From Sulfitobacter sp. SK012 (lineage in GTDB: Bacteria > Pseudomonadota > Alphaproteobacteria > Rhodobacterales > Rhodobacteraceae): DNA of 64,000 nucleotides. This document shows, in pieces, positions 26,669 through 36,500 of the stretch. Under the pieces are notes generated by a model. It ran no database searches. It was not told the DNA's origin and saw nothing but the letters and a program-made list of their open reading frames with translations. A program made the translations under genes and the position numbers. The stretch covers positions 2,480,001-2,544,000 of the forward strand of contig NZ_CP025804.1 of NCBI RefSeq assembly GCF_003352085.1, in the 5' to 3' direction. Numbering within the stretch: position 1 is the stretch's first letter; each line of letters starts with the position of its first letter.

Positions 26669-27453
26669 CCTGCGGTGTATCCGCCATCGGCATATAGAAT
26701 ATGGCCGGTGTAGAAATCAGATGCTTTGGATGCCAAGAATAACAGCGGCCCAGCCAAATCTTCTGGCTCCCCTAGCCGCCCCTTGGGGACGCGCGCCAAA
26801 AATCCGTTGCGGACGGCTGTTGCCTCCTCGGTTTCCTCAAACATCCATGCGGTCAGCGGAGAGCGGAAAACGGTCGGCGCAATGGCATTCACGGTGATGC
26901 CCGACGGTCCCAATTCGCAGCCCAGTGCTTTGGTTAAGCCATCTACGGCTGCCTTGGACGCACAATAAGCAGTGTAGCCTGCCGGATGACCCAAAAGCCC
27001 ACGTGCCGAGGAAACCAAGACGATCTTCCCTCCGCCACCTTGGCTTTTCATTTGTTTGGTCACGGCGCGGGCGATCAGCCAGCTTTGGGTGACATTGGCG
27101 TCCATCACCCCTTCGAATGTCTCTGGGGCCATGTCGTCGATCTTCGCCACTTTGTTCATGCCAGAGGCCACAACCAGAATATCAATAGAGCCAAAGGCCG
27201 CGACGGCATCCGCGACCATTGCGTCACAAGCTGCCTCATCTGAGGGGCGTGCGTTGATTTGGTGCGTCTGACCTTTGCAGGTGGCGGCAACCTCGGCCAT
27301 GGTATCGGCATTCCCCGCCGCCAAAACAACTTTGCATCCGGCACCAGACAAGCACCGTGCCGCAACCGCGCCAAAGGCCCCTGACGCACCCGTAATCAGC
27401 GCCACTTTTCCAGCGACATCAAACATGGCCATCGGATTATCAAGACTGCTCAT
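26665..27453 (-). CDS. Short-chain dehydrogenase/reductase
   Basis: A 262-residue SDR with the cofactor motif 'ALITGASGAFGAVAARCL' (TGxxxGxG), catalytic Ser in 'VLVSSARG', the 'YTAYCASKAAV' YxxxK pair and 'YADGGYTAG' at the end. It probably interconverts an alcohol and a ketone in the pathway served by the transporter. The start at 27453 has GGAGG seven bases upstream; the longer frame to 27510 lies inside the cupin gene. Both ends overlap their neighbours by 4 bp. Confidence 0.88.
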   Translation of the reverse strand: MSSLDNPMAMFDVAGKVALITGASGAFGAVAARCLSGAGCKVVLAAGNADTMAEVAATCKGQTHQINARPSDEAACDAMVADAVAAFGSIDILVVASGMNKVAKIDDMAPETFEGVMDANVTQSWLIARAVTKQMKSQGGGGKIVLVSSARGLLGHPAGYTAYCASKAAVDGLTKALGCELGPSGITVNAIAPTVFRSPLTAWMFEETEEATAVRNGFLARVPKGRLGEPEDLAGPLLFLASKASDFYTGHILYADGGYTAG

Positions 27454-27812
27454 GGTGTTACCTCCGGCCGCTTTCCGCCCGGATAGGGGATCACGACAAG
27501 CATTTTGCAAATGTGATTGGTTTTGTTCTCAATTCGGCGCTCTTCTCCGGGCGGAATTGTGCAGCTGTCCATCGGTCCCAAGACCGTTTCAACGCCATCA
27601 ACCTCCACCGACATCTCGCCTTCAAGAACGACATAAACTTTCTCGAATGGAGTGCTATCGGGACCGGCACCACCACCGGGCAGGAATTGACTGAACCCCA
27701 CCCACTGATTTTCGGGACCACCATCTTCGAAGCCCTGCAACCGCAATCCTGTGACACCCCAATGGTTTGGGGCATCATAGGTGTCTGCTTGGGCAAAGCG
27801 CTTGAGATGCAT
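27450..27812 (-). CDS. Small cupin-domain protein
   Basis: A 120-residue single-cupin protein. 'FEKVYVVLEGEMSVEVDG' forms the first cupin motif region, although the usual HxH is replaced, and 'CTIPPGEERRIENKT' follows where the second motif would be. Metal binding is therefore doubtful. It may act as an isomerase, lyase or sensor for an intermediate. It is coupled on both sides: one base shared with the cyclase gene and 4 bp with the SDR gene. Confidence 0.75.
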   Translation of the reverse strand: MHLKRFAQADTYDAPNHWGVTGLRLQGFEDGGPENQWVGFSQFLPGGGAGPDSTPFEKVYVVLEGEMSVEVDGVETVLGPMDSCTIPPGEERRIENKTNHICKMLVVIPYPGGKRPEVTP

Positions 27813-28648
27813 CAGAACGCCTCTCCGGGTTCAATCCGGTAGGCCTGCTTCTTGTCACTCATCGCAACCAGGCGGATGATGCAGCCATCGCCGCGGTCCC
27901 AATTCCATGGGAAAAATGCGAAAGTAACCCGCTTACCCGTGACGGAATCCAAGTCCCCACCAACGTTTTCGATACCCAAGATACCGTTTGAGAATAGGAT
28001 GTTATGAACTGGCTCCCACTCAGGGAAATCAACGTCCCACGGCACGCCGCCAGACCATTCCAGATACTCTTTTTCAAGATGTGGCATGATCGGCCCGTTA
28101 CGTTGTGGTCCGATCGCCGTTGCCAACGGGTGGTCGTTGGCTTGCGTGTCATGGCCGACAACCTTCACGCCTTTTTCGACCATCCAATGCGCCGCCGACG
28201 GCACGAGGCCAGGGCAATAGGCGAAATAGTCACCGTCTTCATATTGCTTGTGCCAACCGGTGTTGATGATCAGAACATCACCCTTACGGATCGCGTGACC
28301 ACAGGCTTTCTCAAGATCCTCGCCAGTAATTTTTTCCCACTTCTTCTTAGGAATTGAGACAACAAGCCCCGACCCAAAGAAATGCGGCAATGGCACCTCG
28401 TCAATGAAGGGTGTGCCTTGCACAACATGCGCTGGGGCATCGATGTGTGTGGTCACGTGCATGGTCGTGGTGATCGTCTGGCTTAATACGCCAGACTTGG
28501 CCATGTAGTGCTTTCGTTCGATGGCAACGTCGTCGAAATAGGGCCAGTTTGGACATTGATATCCAAACCTATGGCTGAGGTTCACAAACTCCAGCCCCAT
28601 GTCATTGTCCAAGTTGCCCTGAAATTCGATCCCACGGATTTCAACCAT
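27812..28648 (-). CDS. Cyclase-family metal hydrolase (kynurenine formamidase/isatin hydrolase fold)
   Basis: A 278-residue protein of the cyclase family (PF04199). The metal motif 'HVTTHIDAPAHV' near residue 64 is the HxxxHxD...H of kynurenine formamidase and isatin hydrolase. A second site, 'VGHDTQANDHPL', lies in the middle. Such enzymes open lactams, formamides or cyclic esters, so an N-heterocyclic or lactone intermediate is likely; no particular substrate is shown. It is the first gene of the minus-strand catabolic/transport operon. GGGAGG lies upstream, and the divergent IclR gene is 169 bp away. Confidence 0.85.
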   Translation of the reverse strand: MVEIRGIEFQGNLDNDMGLEFVNLSHRFGYQCPNWPYFDDVAIERKHYMAKSGVLSQTITTTMHVTTHIDAPAHVVQGTPFIDEVPLPHFFGSGLVVSIPKKKWEKITGEDLEKACGHAIRKGDVLIINTGWHKQYEDGDYFAYCPGLVPSAAHWMVEKGVKVVGHDTQANDHPLATAIGPQRNGPIMPHLEKEYLEWSGGVPWDVDFPEWEPVHNILFSNGILGIENVGGDLDSVTGKRVTFAFFPWNWDRGDGCIIRLVAMSDKKQAYRIEPGEAF

Positions 28649-28720
28649 GTCGCGTTCCTCCCAAATGTCTGTTGTTGCCTGTAGTGGGGCATGTCATTTG
28701 GTGTTGCGTCAATGAAAAAC

Positions 28721-28750
28721 CGCAATGCGATTTATGTGACCCACATTGCG
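28721..28750. promoter_or_regulatory. Nested palindromes in the cyclase/IclR divergent promoter
   Basis: An outer inverted repeat CGCAATG (28721-28727) / CATTGCG (28744-28750) encloses an inner ATGTG-ACC-CACAT palindrome (28734-28746). A further CCACAT/ATGTGG pair spans 28741-28768. The placement between the divergent operon and the IclR gene makes it the likely IclR operator. Confidence 0.6.
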
Positions 28751-28817
28751 ATACACTGGCATATGTGGTTTTATGGATCAAAGGCCCCCATCTATCCAAG
28801 ACAAAGGTACCTGTTAA

Positions 28818-29579
28818 ATGGCTGATACTTTGGACAAATCGAACCGATCCGGCATTCAGGTGATTGCGCGTGCGGCTGATGTCTTGCGCGCGCTCAAGCT
28901 TGATCAATCGGGGCTGAGCCTTGGACAGATTTCCGACATCGTGGCGCTGCCGCGCTCGACGGTACAAAGAATCGTCGGCGCGCTGCAGGCCGAGCGATTG
29001 GTCATCGCGGACCCCAGTGGCCGCGGATTTCGGCTCGGTCCTGAAGTTTCTGCGCTGGCTGAAGCAACCCGTTACAATATTGTCGAAACCTGTCGGCTGT
29101 TGCTTATGGAATTGACCCAAGACACCGGAGAGACGGCGGATCTGTCTGTGATGCGCGGCGCTGGAATGATCTTTCTTGACCAGGTGCCGGGCACGCATAG
29201 GCTGCGCACGGTGTCTTCTGTGGGTGAAGTTTTTCCGCTGACAACAACGGCGAATGGAAAGGCCTGCTTGGCGATGCTGGAACCCGCAAAGGCCGAACAG
29301 CTGATAAAAGACGAATGGGATCGCCGCGGGATGGAGGGCGATTTGGTTCGGTTCATGGGCACCCTTGGCTTGGTCCGTGACATCGGATTGGCGTTTGATC
29401 TGGACCAGCACACACCGGGCATCTCGGCGATCGGTTTTGCCTTTCGCGATTATGCAGGAGACGTTCATGCAATCTCCGTCCCGGTGCCGACAACCCGGTT
29501 CGAGGCGATACGCCCAAAGGTCGAAACCGCACTGCTCAACACCTCCCAGCACATCGTCAAATTGATGGCGCAGGCCTGA
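28818..29579 (+). CDS. IclR-family transcriptional regulator
   Basis: A 253-residue IclR protein. The N-terminal winged helix-turn-helix ('LSLGQISDIVALPRSTVQR') covers about 30-75, and the effector domain follows with 'LPLTTTANGKACLA'-like and 'AFDLDQHTPGISAIG' segments. IclR proteins usually control the neighbouring catabolic operon and bind its substrate or an intermediate. Here the divergent cyclase-to-BKACE operon is the obvious target, and the convergent dioxygenase/hydroxylase genes are a possible second one. Confidence 0.92.
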   Translation: MADTLDKSNRSGIQVIARAADVLRALKLDQSGLSLGQISDIVALPRSTVQRIVGALQAERLVIADPSGRGFRLGPEVSALAEATRYNIVETCRLLLMELTQDTGETADLSVMRGAGMIFLDQVPGTHRLRTVSSVGEVFPLTTTANGKACLAMLEPAKAEQLIKDEWDRRGMEGDLVRFMGTLGLVRDIGLAFDLDQHTPGISAIGFAFRDYAGDVHAISVPVPTTRFEAIRPKVETALLNTSQHIVKLMAQA

Positions 29580-29595
29580 GCTCTGCAAAAACGTT

Positions 29596-30477
29596 TCAAG
29601 CCGTATCCGCCAATACAAAATCATGGATGACTTCGTAGAACGGCCCGTCTGCCTGTTCTGCAGCGATCCGCTTTGGATCTTTGATCAGATCAAATTTCGC
29701 AAGCAAGCTCTCTTTCACGCCGAACACGGCATCTGAGTGGATGTATTCATCATCGGGGTCAAAAATATGAGTGACCAGCGTTTCAAACCCTTGAGCCTCT
29801 AGGATGTAATGCAAATGCGCAGGCCGGAATGGATGCCTGCCAAGCGCGCCTAGCAACTGCCCAACCGGACCATCATCAGGGATCGGATAGAACCGCGGTT
29901 TAGCGCCCCAGAAGTGATAAACACCGTCGGCACCCGTTTGAAAGACACCTCGCAAGTTGAAGTCTGGTTGAATGCCTTTTTGTTGAACGTCATAGAATCC
30001 ATCATCATTGGTTTGCCAAACGTCGATTTTGCAGCCGTCGATAGGTGCGCCCTCAATGTCCAAAATCCGCCCCTTGATCAGCATCGGATGACCTTTGCCA
30101 TCCAGACAGATGTTGGCCCCCATCGGCGATTGAGGAACATCGGGGACATGAAATGGACCCAGAACCGTACTTTCTGATGCGCCTGACGGTTTGCGGTTGT
30201 TGATGGCATCGACGAGCATCGACACGCCCATGATATCGGACAACAGAATGAACTCCTGCCGCCAATCGTCGGATTTATGGCCCGTCTTCGTCAGGAATTT
30301 GATTGCTTGAAGCCACTCTTCTTGGGTTGGTTCGATTTCTTTCACTGCGGCATGGAGGTGGCGCGTGATCGCCCCCATCACCTCAGCCAGTCGCGGCTCA
30401 GTGGTGTCCGCAATCTGCGATGTAACCACATCTGTGGAATTTTCTTCGGTGAAATACCCTTGGGGTCTGTCGCCCAT
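29596..30477 (-). CDS. Intradiol ring-cleavage dioxygenase, hydroxyquinol 1,2-dioxygenase-like
   Basis: A 293-residue non-haem Fe(III) dioxygenase. An N-terminal helical domain ('WLQAIKFLTKTG', 'ILLSDIMGVSMLVDAIN') is typical of catechol and hydroxyquinol enzymes. The four iron ligands are visible: Tyr in 'DDGFYDVQ', Tyr in 'PRFYPIPDDGP' and two His in 'RPAHLHYIL'. It would cleave a catecholic ring between the hydroxyls, giving maleylacetate if hydroxyquinol is the substrate. The start at 30477 has AGGGGA upstream. It lies 10 bp after the FAD hydroxylase gene, so the two work in sequence. Confidence 0.9.
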   Translation of the reverse strand: MGDRPQGYFTEENSTDVVTSQIADTTEPRLAEVMGAITRHLHAAVKEIEPTQEEWLQAIKFLTKTGHKSDDWRQEFILLSDIMGVSMLVDAINNRKPSGASESTVLGPFHVPDVPQSPMGANICLDGKGHPMLIKGRILDIEGAPIDGCKIDVWQTNDDGFYDVQQKGIQPDFNLRGVFQTGADGVYHFWGAKPRFYPIPDDGPVGQLLGALGRHPFRPAHLHYILEAQGFETLVTHIFDPDDEYIHSDAVFGVKESLLAKFDLIKDPKRIAAEQADGPFYEVIHDFVLADTA

Positions 30478-30487
30478 CACAATTCCC

Positions 30488-32242
30488 CTAAAGCGCCAGA
30501 ATAGTTTTGAGTGCGCGCGCCAATTCAGCTGCTGGATCCGCCACAACGGTGTCATGGCGCCAACACACATGTTGGTCTGGCCGAACCAGAATGCAGCCTG
30601 AATCGCTGACGTCGCGCGCGCGCGCCCAATCGCCTGTGTGGTCAACAAACTCTTGGCGTGGACCAATCAGATGGCAGACAATTTCAAGGCCCAGTTCTAC
30701 TCCAACGGCCTTTGCTGCGTCACACCACGCTTCCCCCCCAAGACCAGTCAGCAATGTGAACTTGCCATTACCCGACAGATCCAGTGTTGAGTGTTTTCCA
30801 CCTTGGGCATCAAAGATCCAAGAATGGGGAATGCGCGCGCCTGGCCACGTGGTGGGCTGATAGTGCAAATCGGAATCTAGGGCGAAATCGGGTTCAATCT
30901 GGCGATCCGTAACAATGGCGTCCGAGCGGTACCGCTGGTTCATTTCAACGCCATGGGCATCAAATTCGTATTTCTTGAACGCAATCGCGGCATTTAGGGC
31001 GGCACGCTGCGTCTCAGCCTCAGGCCCAGTTCCGCAGCGCGCATCCATATTGGCCTTGATGGTCGCAATGTCGCTGCCGCCAGTCATGCCGAGCGCTTCA
31101 AAAATCGGCCCAAATTCACTGATGGACTGATTGGCGCGGGTGACTATTTGTTTGGCGATGGGCGCGCGCTCAAGATCGTAGCTTTCAAGCAACCCCTCAC
31201 CCGCCTGCCCTTTTAGCACCGACGCCAGCTTCCAACATAGGTTGAAGGCATCCTGAATAGATGTGTTTGACCCAAGCCCATTCGACGGCGGATGGCGGTG
31301 CGCTGCGTCCCCCATGATAAAGACGCGCCCCTTGGACAGCTGGGTCGCATAGGCGTCATTTACAGTCCAAGTATTGGCGCTGATCAATTCAATCTCAAGC
31401 TCTGGATCGCCAACCAATTGGCGCGCCACATCTGTGGCCATCTTTTCGTCAACCTCAGGGGCGGGTTGATTTATGTCGTAGCCCCAAACGATTAGCCATT
31501 CGTTCCAAGGCCGGATCATCCGCACCAAACCCATGCCAATGCCACCGACATTCGCGCCAGGTTGCATCACCCAGTAGAGCACGCTTGGCCGGTGTGCGAC
31601 GTATTTGGAAAGGTCTGCCCGAAACAGAATATTCATCGAGCCGCCAACAGCCATCTTGCCTTCAATCGGTAGGTTTTCATGCTCTGCAACCAGAGAATTG
31701 CCGCCATCGGCCCCAATCAGGTATTTAGAGCGGATTGTTACTTCTTTGCCTGTCAGGCGGTCCAGACAGGTTGTCGTGACCCCACTGTTGTCTTGCACGT
31801 GAGATTTGTATTCCGTGCTCATCCGCGCCTGTGTGCCACGGCTGCATGCCGTCTTGAACAAAATGGGCTCCATAAAGGTTTGGGGCAAATCATTCATCAG
31901 CGTCGGGCTGCTCATGATATGTTCGGCCTTTGACAGCGGATGCGTGCCCCAGCTTTTCATGCGCCCGATCTCTTCGCCCGCGAGGCTTTCACAAAAGACG
32001 TTTTCGCCCATCAACTCTTGCTCTGTGGCATGAAGATAGGCTTCGCCTTCGACGTCACGGCCGAGGTCGCGCAGCACCTCCATGGTGCGTTGATTGGTAA
32101 TATGCGCGCGCGGCGTATTGGCGAGCCAGCGGTAGCGGTTGAGGACCATATTCTCGATGCCGTAAGTCGATAAAAGAGCAGCGGATGCAGACCCGGCTGG
32201 CCCGGTTCCAATGATCAATACGTCAATTGTGATATCTGCCAT
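30488..32242 (-). CDS. FAD-dependent aromatic hydroxylase, phenol monooxygenase-like
   Basis: A 584-residue flavoprotein monooxygenase resembling TfdB-type (chloro)phenol hydroxylases. It has the FAD dinucleotide motif 'LIIGTGPAGSASAALLS', 'RAHITNQRTME', the GD motif region 'LIGADGGNS' and 'FIMGDAAHRHPPSNGLGSN', with a C-terminal thioredoxin-like tail as in phenol hydroxylase. It should hydroxylate a phenolic ring with NAD(P)H and O2 to make the dioxygenase substrate. The ATG at 32242 has AGGGGGA upstream; a TTG one codon earlier is less likely. A maleylacetate reductase gene is not in the window. Confidence 0.9.
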   Translation of the reverse strand: MADITIDVLIIGTGPAGSASAALLSTYGIENMVLNRYRWLANTPRAHITNQRTMEVLRDLGRDVEGEAYLHATEQELMGENVFCESLAGEEIGRMKSWGTHPLSKAEHIMSSPTLMNDLPQTFMEPILFKTACSRGTQARMSTEYKSHVQDNSGVTTTCLDRLTGKEVTIRSKYLIGADGGNSLVAEHENLPIEGKMAVGGSMNILFRADLSKYVAHRPSVLYWVMQPGANVGGIGMGLVRMIRPWNEWLIVWGYDINQPAPEVDEKMATDVARQLVGDPELEIELISANTWTVNDAYATQLSKGRVFIMGDAAHRHPPSNGLGSNTSIQDAFNLCWKLASVLKGQAGEGLLESYDLERAPIAKQIVTRANQSISEFGPIFEALGMTGGSDIATIKANMDARCGTGPEAETQRAALNAAIAFKKYEFDAHGVEMNQRYRSDAIVTDRQIEPDFALDSDLHYQPTTWPGARIPHSWIFDAQGGKHSTLDLSGNGKFTLLTGLGGEAWCDAAKAVGVELGLEIVCHLIGPRQEFVDHTGDWARARDVSDSGCILVRPDQHVCWRHDTVVADPAAELARALKTILAL

Positions 32243-32396
32243 CAAGCGTCCCCCTAGGGTTTAAACCGACAGGAGTGCCACGTGCTTAATCATGCCGCGG
32301 TTGAAAGGCGCTATCTGGTGAAAGCAGACCTTCTTCTCCCTCAATTGAAGGGTATCAAAGTTATTTGCCATGTTGATTGAGATTTCAGCTCATAAT

Positions 32397-32411
32397 ATAA
32401 CCTATTGTTAT
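32397..32411. promoter_or_regulatory. Inverted repeat overlapping the LysR start codon
   Basis: ATAAC (32397-32401) and GTTAT (32407-32411) form a dyad with a 5-bp centre over the ATG at 32410, a T-N11-A-like arrangement. It may be an autoregulatory operator shared with the divergent hydroxylase operon. Confidence 0.4.
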
Positions 32412-33360
32412 GCTAATTGATCCAAGACACCTCCAAATCCTAACTGCCATCGTCGACGCGGGCGGTTTAACCGAAGGCGCTGCACGGCTGGGCAAGTCCC
32501 AACCAAGTCTCTCGCGGTCGCTGGCCCTATTAGAGGCACGGATCGGCGCGCCGCTTTTTGAAAAGGGCAAACGTCCCTTGCAACCCACGGCTCTTGGCCG
32601 AGCTCTAGCGGTTGAGGGTCGTGTCATTGCGTCGGCGTCTGAGGCTGCGGGAAGAACGGCGCTTAGCCATTCAAAGGGCCAAGCGGGCATTTTGCGGGTC
32701 GCTGGATCGCCCGTGTTCATGGACGGTGTGATTTCCCAGACCATTGCGAGCTTTCAGGCAGAATTTCCTGATTTGCGGGTCGATCAATCCTATGGATATC
32801 TTGACGCACTTTTGAATGAATTGAGCCTCGATCAGATTGATATCGCAATCTGCCCTGTCACCACAGATCAGGTTCCCGAAGGTTTTAGTTTTCGAAAACT
32901 GCTGCCCGGCCGAAATGTGATTGCATGCAGTTCAGCCCATCCACTTGCGCGCAAAAAATCCCTGATACTTGATGATATTGCGCCCTACCCCTGGATCGCA
33001 CCACCTGCGGACAGCCCCTTGCACGCTGATTTACGCCGGGTTTTAGACGAGATTGGGATCAGCGATATTAAGGTTAGTTTCTCCGGCGGATCGCTGACTT
33101 CAATCCTCAATGTTCTAGAGGGGTCACAAGCCATCACCATCTTGCCCCATTCAGTGGTGTTCATGCAAAGGCATACGAAAAAACTACATCCGCTGTCGAT
33201 CCGGATCAAACACCCTGCGCGTGATCTTGGGCTGCTGACACGTAACGGCCAGCAAGCGACGCCTGCGGTACGCCGGCTGGAAAAACACCTCATCGCGCAG
33301 TTTTCGGGACTATCTCACAGCATCGCACAGCACGAACGAAACGCGCTTTGGCGGTCATGA
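32410..33360 (+). CDS. LysR-family transcriptional regulator
   Basis: A 316-residue LysR protein. The N-terminal helix-turn-helix ('LQILTAIVDAGGLTEGAARL', 'SQPSLSRSLALLE') is complete, and the C-terminal effector domain has the expected two-lobe pattern. It is divergent from the hydroxylase/dioxygenase pair with about 170 bp between them, the classic layout for a LysR activator of aromatic degradation. No strong ribosome site precedes the ATG. Confidence 0.92.
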   Translation: MLIDPRHLQILTAIVDAGGLTEGAARLGKSQPSLSRSLALLEARIGAPLFEKGKRPLQPTALGRALAVEGRVIASASEAAGRTALSHSKGQAGILRVAGSPVFMDGVISQTIASFQAEFPDLRVDQSYGYLDALLNELSLDQIDIAICPVTTDQVPEGFSFRKLLPGRNVIACSSAHPLARKKSLILDDIAPYPWIAPPADSPLHADLRRVLDEIGISDIKVSFSGGSLTSILNVLEGSQAITILPHSVVFMQRHTKKLHPLSIRIKHPARDLGLLTRNGQQATPAVRRLEKHLIAQFSGLSHSIAQHERNALWRS

Positions 33361-33567
33361 TACGAGGGCTGCAAGTTCCGCTATCGAGTGTGTGGTGCCT
33401 AGTGGCATCTGGGATCTATCGCGGCAAACAATCGTCGGCTTCGAAACTACATACGCTGCCGTATGCTCCTTTTGGGTAAACTTGGGAAACGTCGTCGGTC
33501 ACCAGAACAGTTTAGCCCGGAACACGCGAATGCCAGAACAAAGCGTCATGCGCTCGCACCATCAACT

Positions 33568-36500
33568 TTATTTATGAAGCCCCAGCGATGCACGCGCTTC
33601 CTCGGCCAGTTTGGCACCGCGCTCGATCCCAAAACCGTTGAACCTAAGAACCGTCTTTGCATACAGCGCATCTGCGGCTTCAAGCTCGCCTTCGGCTGCC
33701 AAAACGTGACCCTGTATCAGATGCGACCAGGCCAGATCACATCCACATTGGCGTTTTTGTTGAATTTTGATCGCGGTTTCGATCGATTGTTGCGCGCGTT
33801 TCAGGTCGGGTTTCGCGAGCCCTAACTGAATTTCGGCTTCTATCCGCAACGCAATCGAGAGCGGCCATGTTTCACTAGATTGGGTCGCGGTCGCAACCGC
33901 TGCTTCGCTTGTTGTTAAGGCTGCGTCCACATCGCCTTGTTCCAGCATCGCCTTTGCAAGGAACGCCTCAAAAGCACCGCGGTGAAACACCGTTCCCAAC
34001 CCATTTCCAAGGGTCAGACATTGCTCAAGACTGTTGCGTGCGGCTTGGATGTCTCCGGCGATCAGACGCGCTTCGCCTTGCCACCCCAAGGTCAAGTACT
34101 TGCGGAAAACATCGCCAGATTTTTCGCAAACATAAAGCCCCTGTTCAAAATCAAGGTCAGCATCCGCCAATTTGCCAAACCATCCATTGACCACACCGCG
34201 GAACATGAAACAGGCCGCTGTTGTCGGCAAATGGCCGACTTGCTCGGCCAGCTCCACACCGTGGTTTGCAGCCGCCAGTGCCTCGGCGTGTTCGCCGTGT
34301 TGCGCGTGGGCAAAGGCCAGCACGCCAGATACGGCCGCTTCTTCCAAGCTGTCGCCCGCCTCGTGCATCTGCTTGACGCTGCGTGTTGCGTAGCTAATCG
34401 CATCAACCGGTTCACCCAACAGGCAATGCACACGCGCCAGCAAATTGACCGGGCCTGTCTTTATCCTGTCATCGCCCCCTAGCGTATCCGCAATATCGAG
34501 CGCCATGCGCGCATAATCCGTGGCCAGCTTGAAGCGTCCCATCACATAGTATGTCCGGCCAATCCAATAGCGGATTTGGCACAGGCGAACCCGGTGCCCA
34601 ATCTTTTCTGCCAGCTCATTCGCTTGATCCAGATTGCCTAGGTTGTTCTCTAGTTGATCACGGGTGAAGGCGACGTTGGCGAGTTTCAGAATGGCCTTGA
34701 TCTGGCAGCGTGCAGATTTCTCAGGGTCGCCCATCGCTTTTGCCATGTCGCGCGCAGATTGGTAATGCGCTGACGCCTCAGCGGAGGCATACCGGCCAGC
34801 GGCCTCATCCCCCGCTTTGAAGAAATAGGGAATGGCCTTTTCAACATCGCCAGCTTCACGGTAATGATAGGCCAGCAATTCCGGGCTCCGCTCAGCCATT
34901 TGTGGGAACTTGTCTTCGACGATCCCTGCGATTTCTTCGTGCAATTGCAGGCGCTTACTCCGCAACAGTCCTTGATATGCGGCATCACGTACCAGCGCGT
35001 GCTTGAATTCATACACCACATCAGGCGCCAGGCCCCGGCGGTAAAGCAACTCGGCGACAACCAAGCGTGTCAGCGCTACATCGAGCACTTTCTCACTCAT
35101 CTGAGACACGGCCAGAAGCAGCGTATGGCCGAAGGTTCTACCGACAACCGACGCCAGTTGAGCGACCTCTTTTGATGCCGCGAGATGATCCAGGCGCGCC
35201 GTCAAGGAATCCTGCAAGGAGTCGGGAATGGCCGTGGCGCGGAGTGGTCCGGTCAATACATACTTGTCATCACGCAACTCCAATAGGTCCATTTCAAGAA
35301 CCAGTTTGGTCAGTTCCTCAATAAAGAGCGGGATACCGTCCGTTTTATCCAGAATGTGGTCACGGACCTCAGCAGGAAGCGCACGGCCTCGGGTCACGCC
35401 ATCAATGAGGTCAATGCTTTCGGGGCGGCTCAGGCGTCTGAGCCTGAGAATTGTCACATTGGGATCGCGTGACCAAGGCGGTTCAAAATCAGCGCGGAAC
35501 GCAGAAACAAGAAGAACGGGCCGGGTCCTGACCTCATCAACCAACAGATCAAGGAATTCCCGCGTGGAATGGTCCGCCCATTGCAGGTCTTCCACCACGA
35601 TCAAAAGCGGTGCCTGCGCGGAAAGCGCTTTGGCGATTGTGACCAGAGTTTTCAGGATGCTTTTCTTTTGATCTTCCAGTGTCATCGACACAGTCTGATA
35701 CCGCCCTGCTGTGGGCAGGCTCAGCATAGAGGCAATGAGAGACGCGTTTGAATCGGTCCCTAAGCCCAGATCAGAAAGAAACACATCTAGATTATCGAGT
35801 ACCTTCTCAGGCTTGCTGCTGATCTGGGCCCCGAGCGCTCTTTCCAGAAAATCGATGACTGGATAAAACGGCGTGTCTTTGCGGTAACTAGAGCAGACAA
35901 GATTGACCATCGGGCCACCGTCTTCGGCGACAAACGATTGAAGGGCCTCTACAACACGGGATTTGCCTACGCCGGGTTCGCCCGAGATAAGCACCAACTG
36001 ACCCTCTTTGGCCTTAGCTTGTTGCCAGCGACTCACCAACAGGCCGATCTCTTCGGTTCGGCCAGCGATCGGTGTCAAACCGCGCTGCAGCGTTACCTCA
36101 AAGCGGCTTCTTGCGTCGGTACTTTGGAGCACACGGTAGACGTCCATGGGGACGGAAAACCCTTTGAGTTCCCTTGGTCCCAGTGGATCACAGACAAAAA
36201 GGCCTTCAACCAAACGGTGAGTCTTGTTGCCAATCAAAACCGTGCCGGGTTCGGCCAGACTCTGAAGTCGAGCCGCGATGTTGGGCGTATCTCCAACAAT
36301 CGCCATTTTCTCTCGTTGCTCGCCTGATCCGATATCTGCGGTCACCACCAACCCAGTGTTGATGCCAATCCGGACGGTCAGCCAAGCAACAGGTGCTGAG
36401 CGTTCATTGTTCAATGCCTCGACGGCAGCGATGATGCTGAGGCTGGCCCGAATTGCGCGCTGCGGGTCATCTTCATTGGCCAGAGGATAGCCAAAGTAGA

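Noticed and set aside
28641..29624. A 327-codon minus-strand frame
   Set aside because: It is antisense to the IclR gene and its translation resembles no family; the IclR frame is clearly coding.
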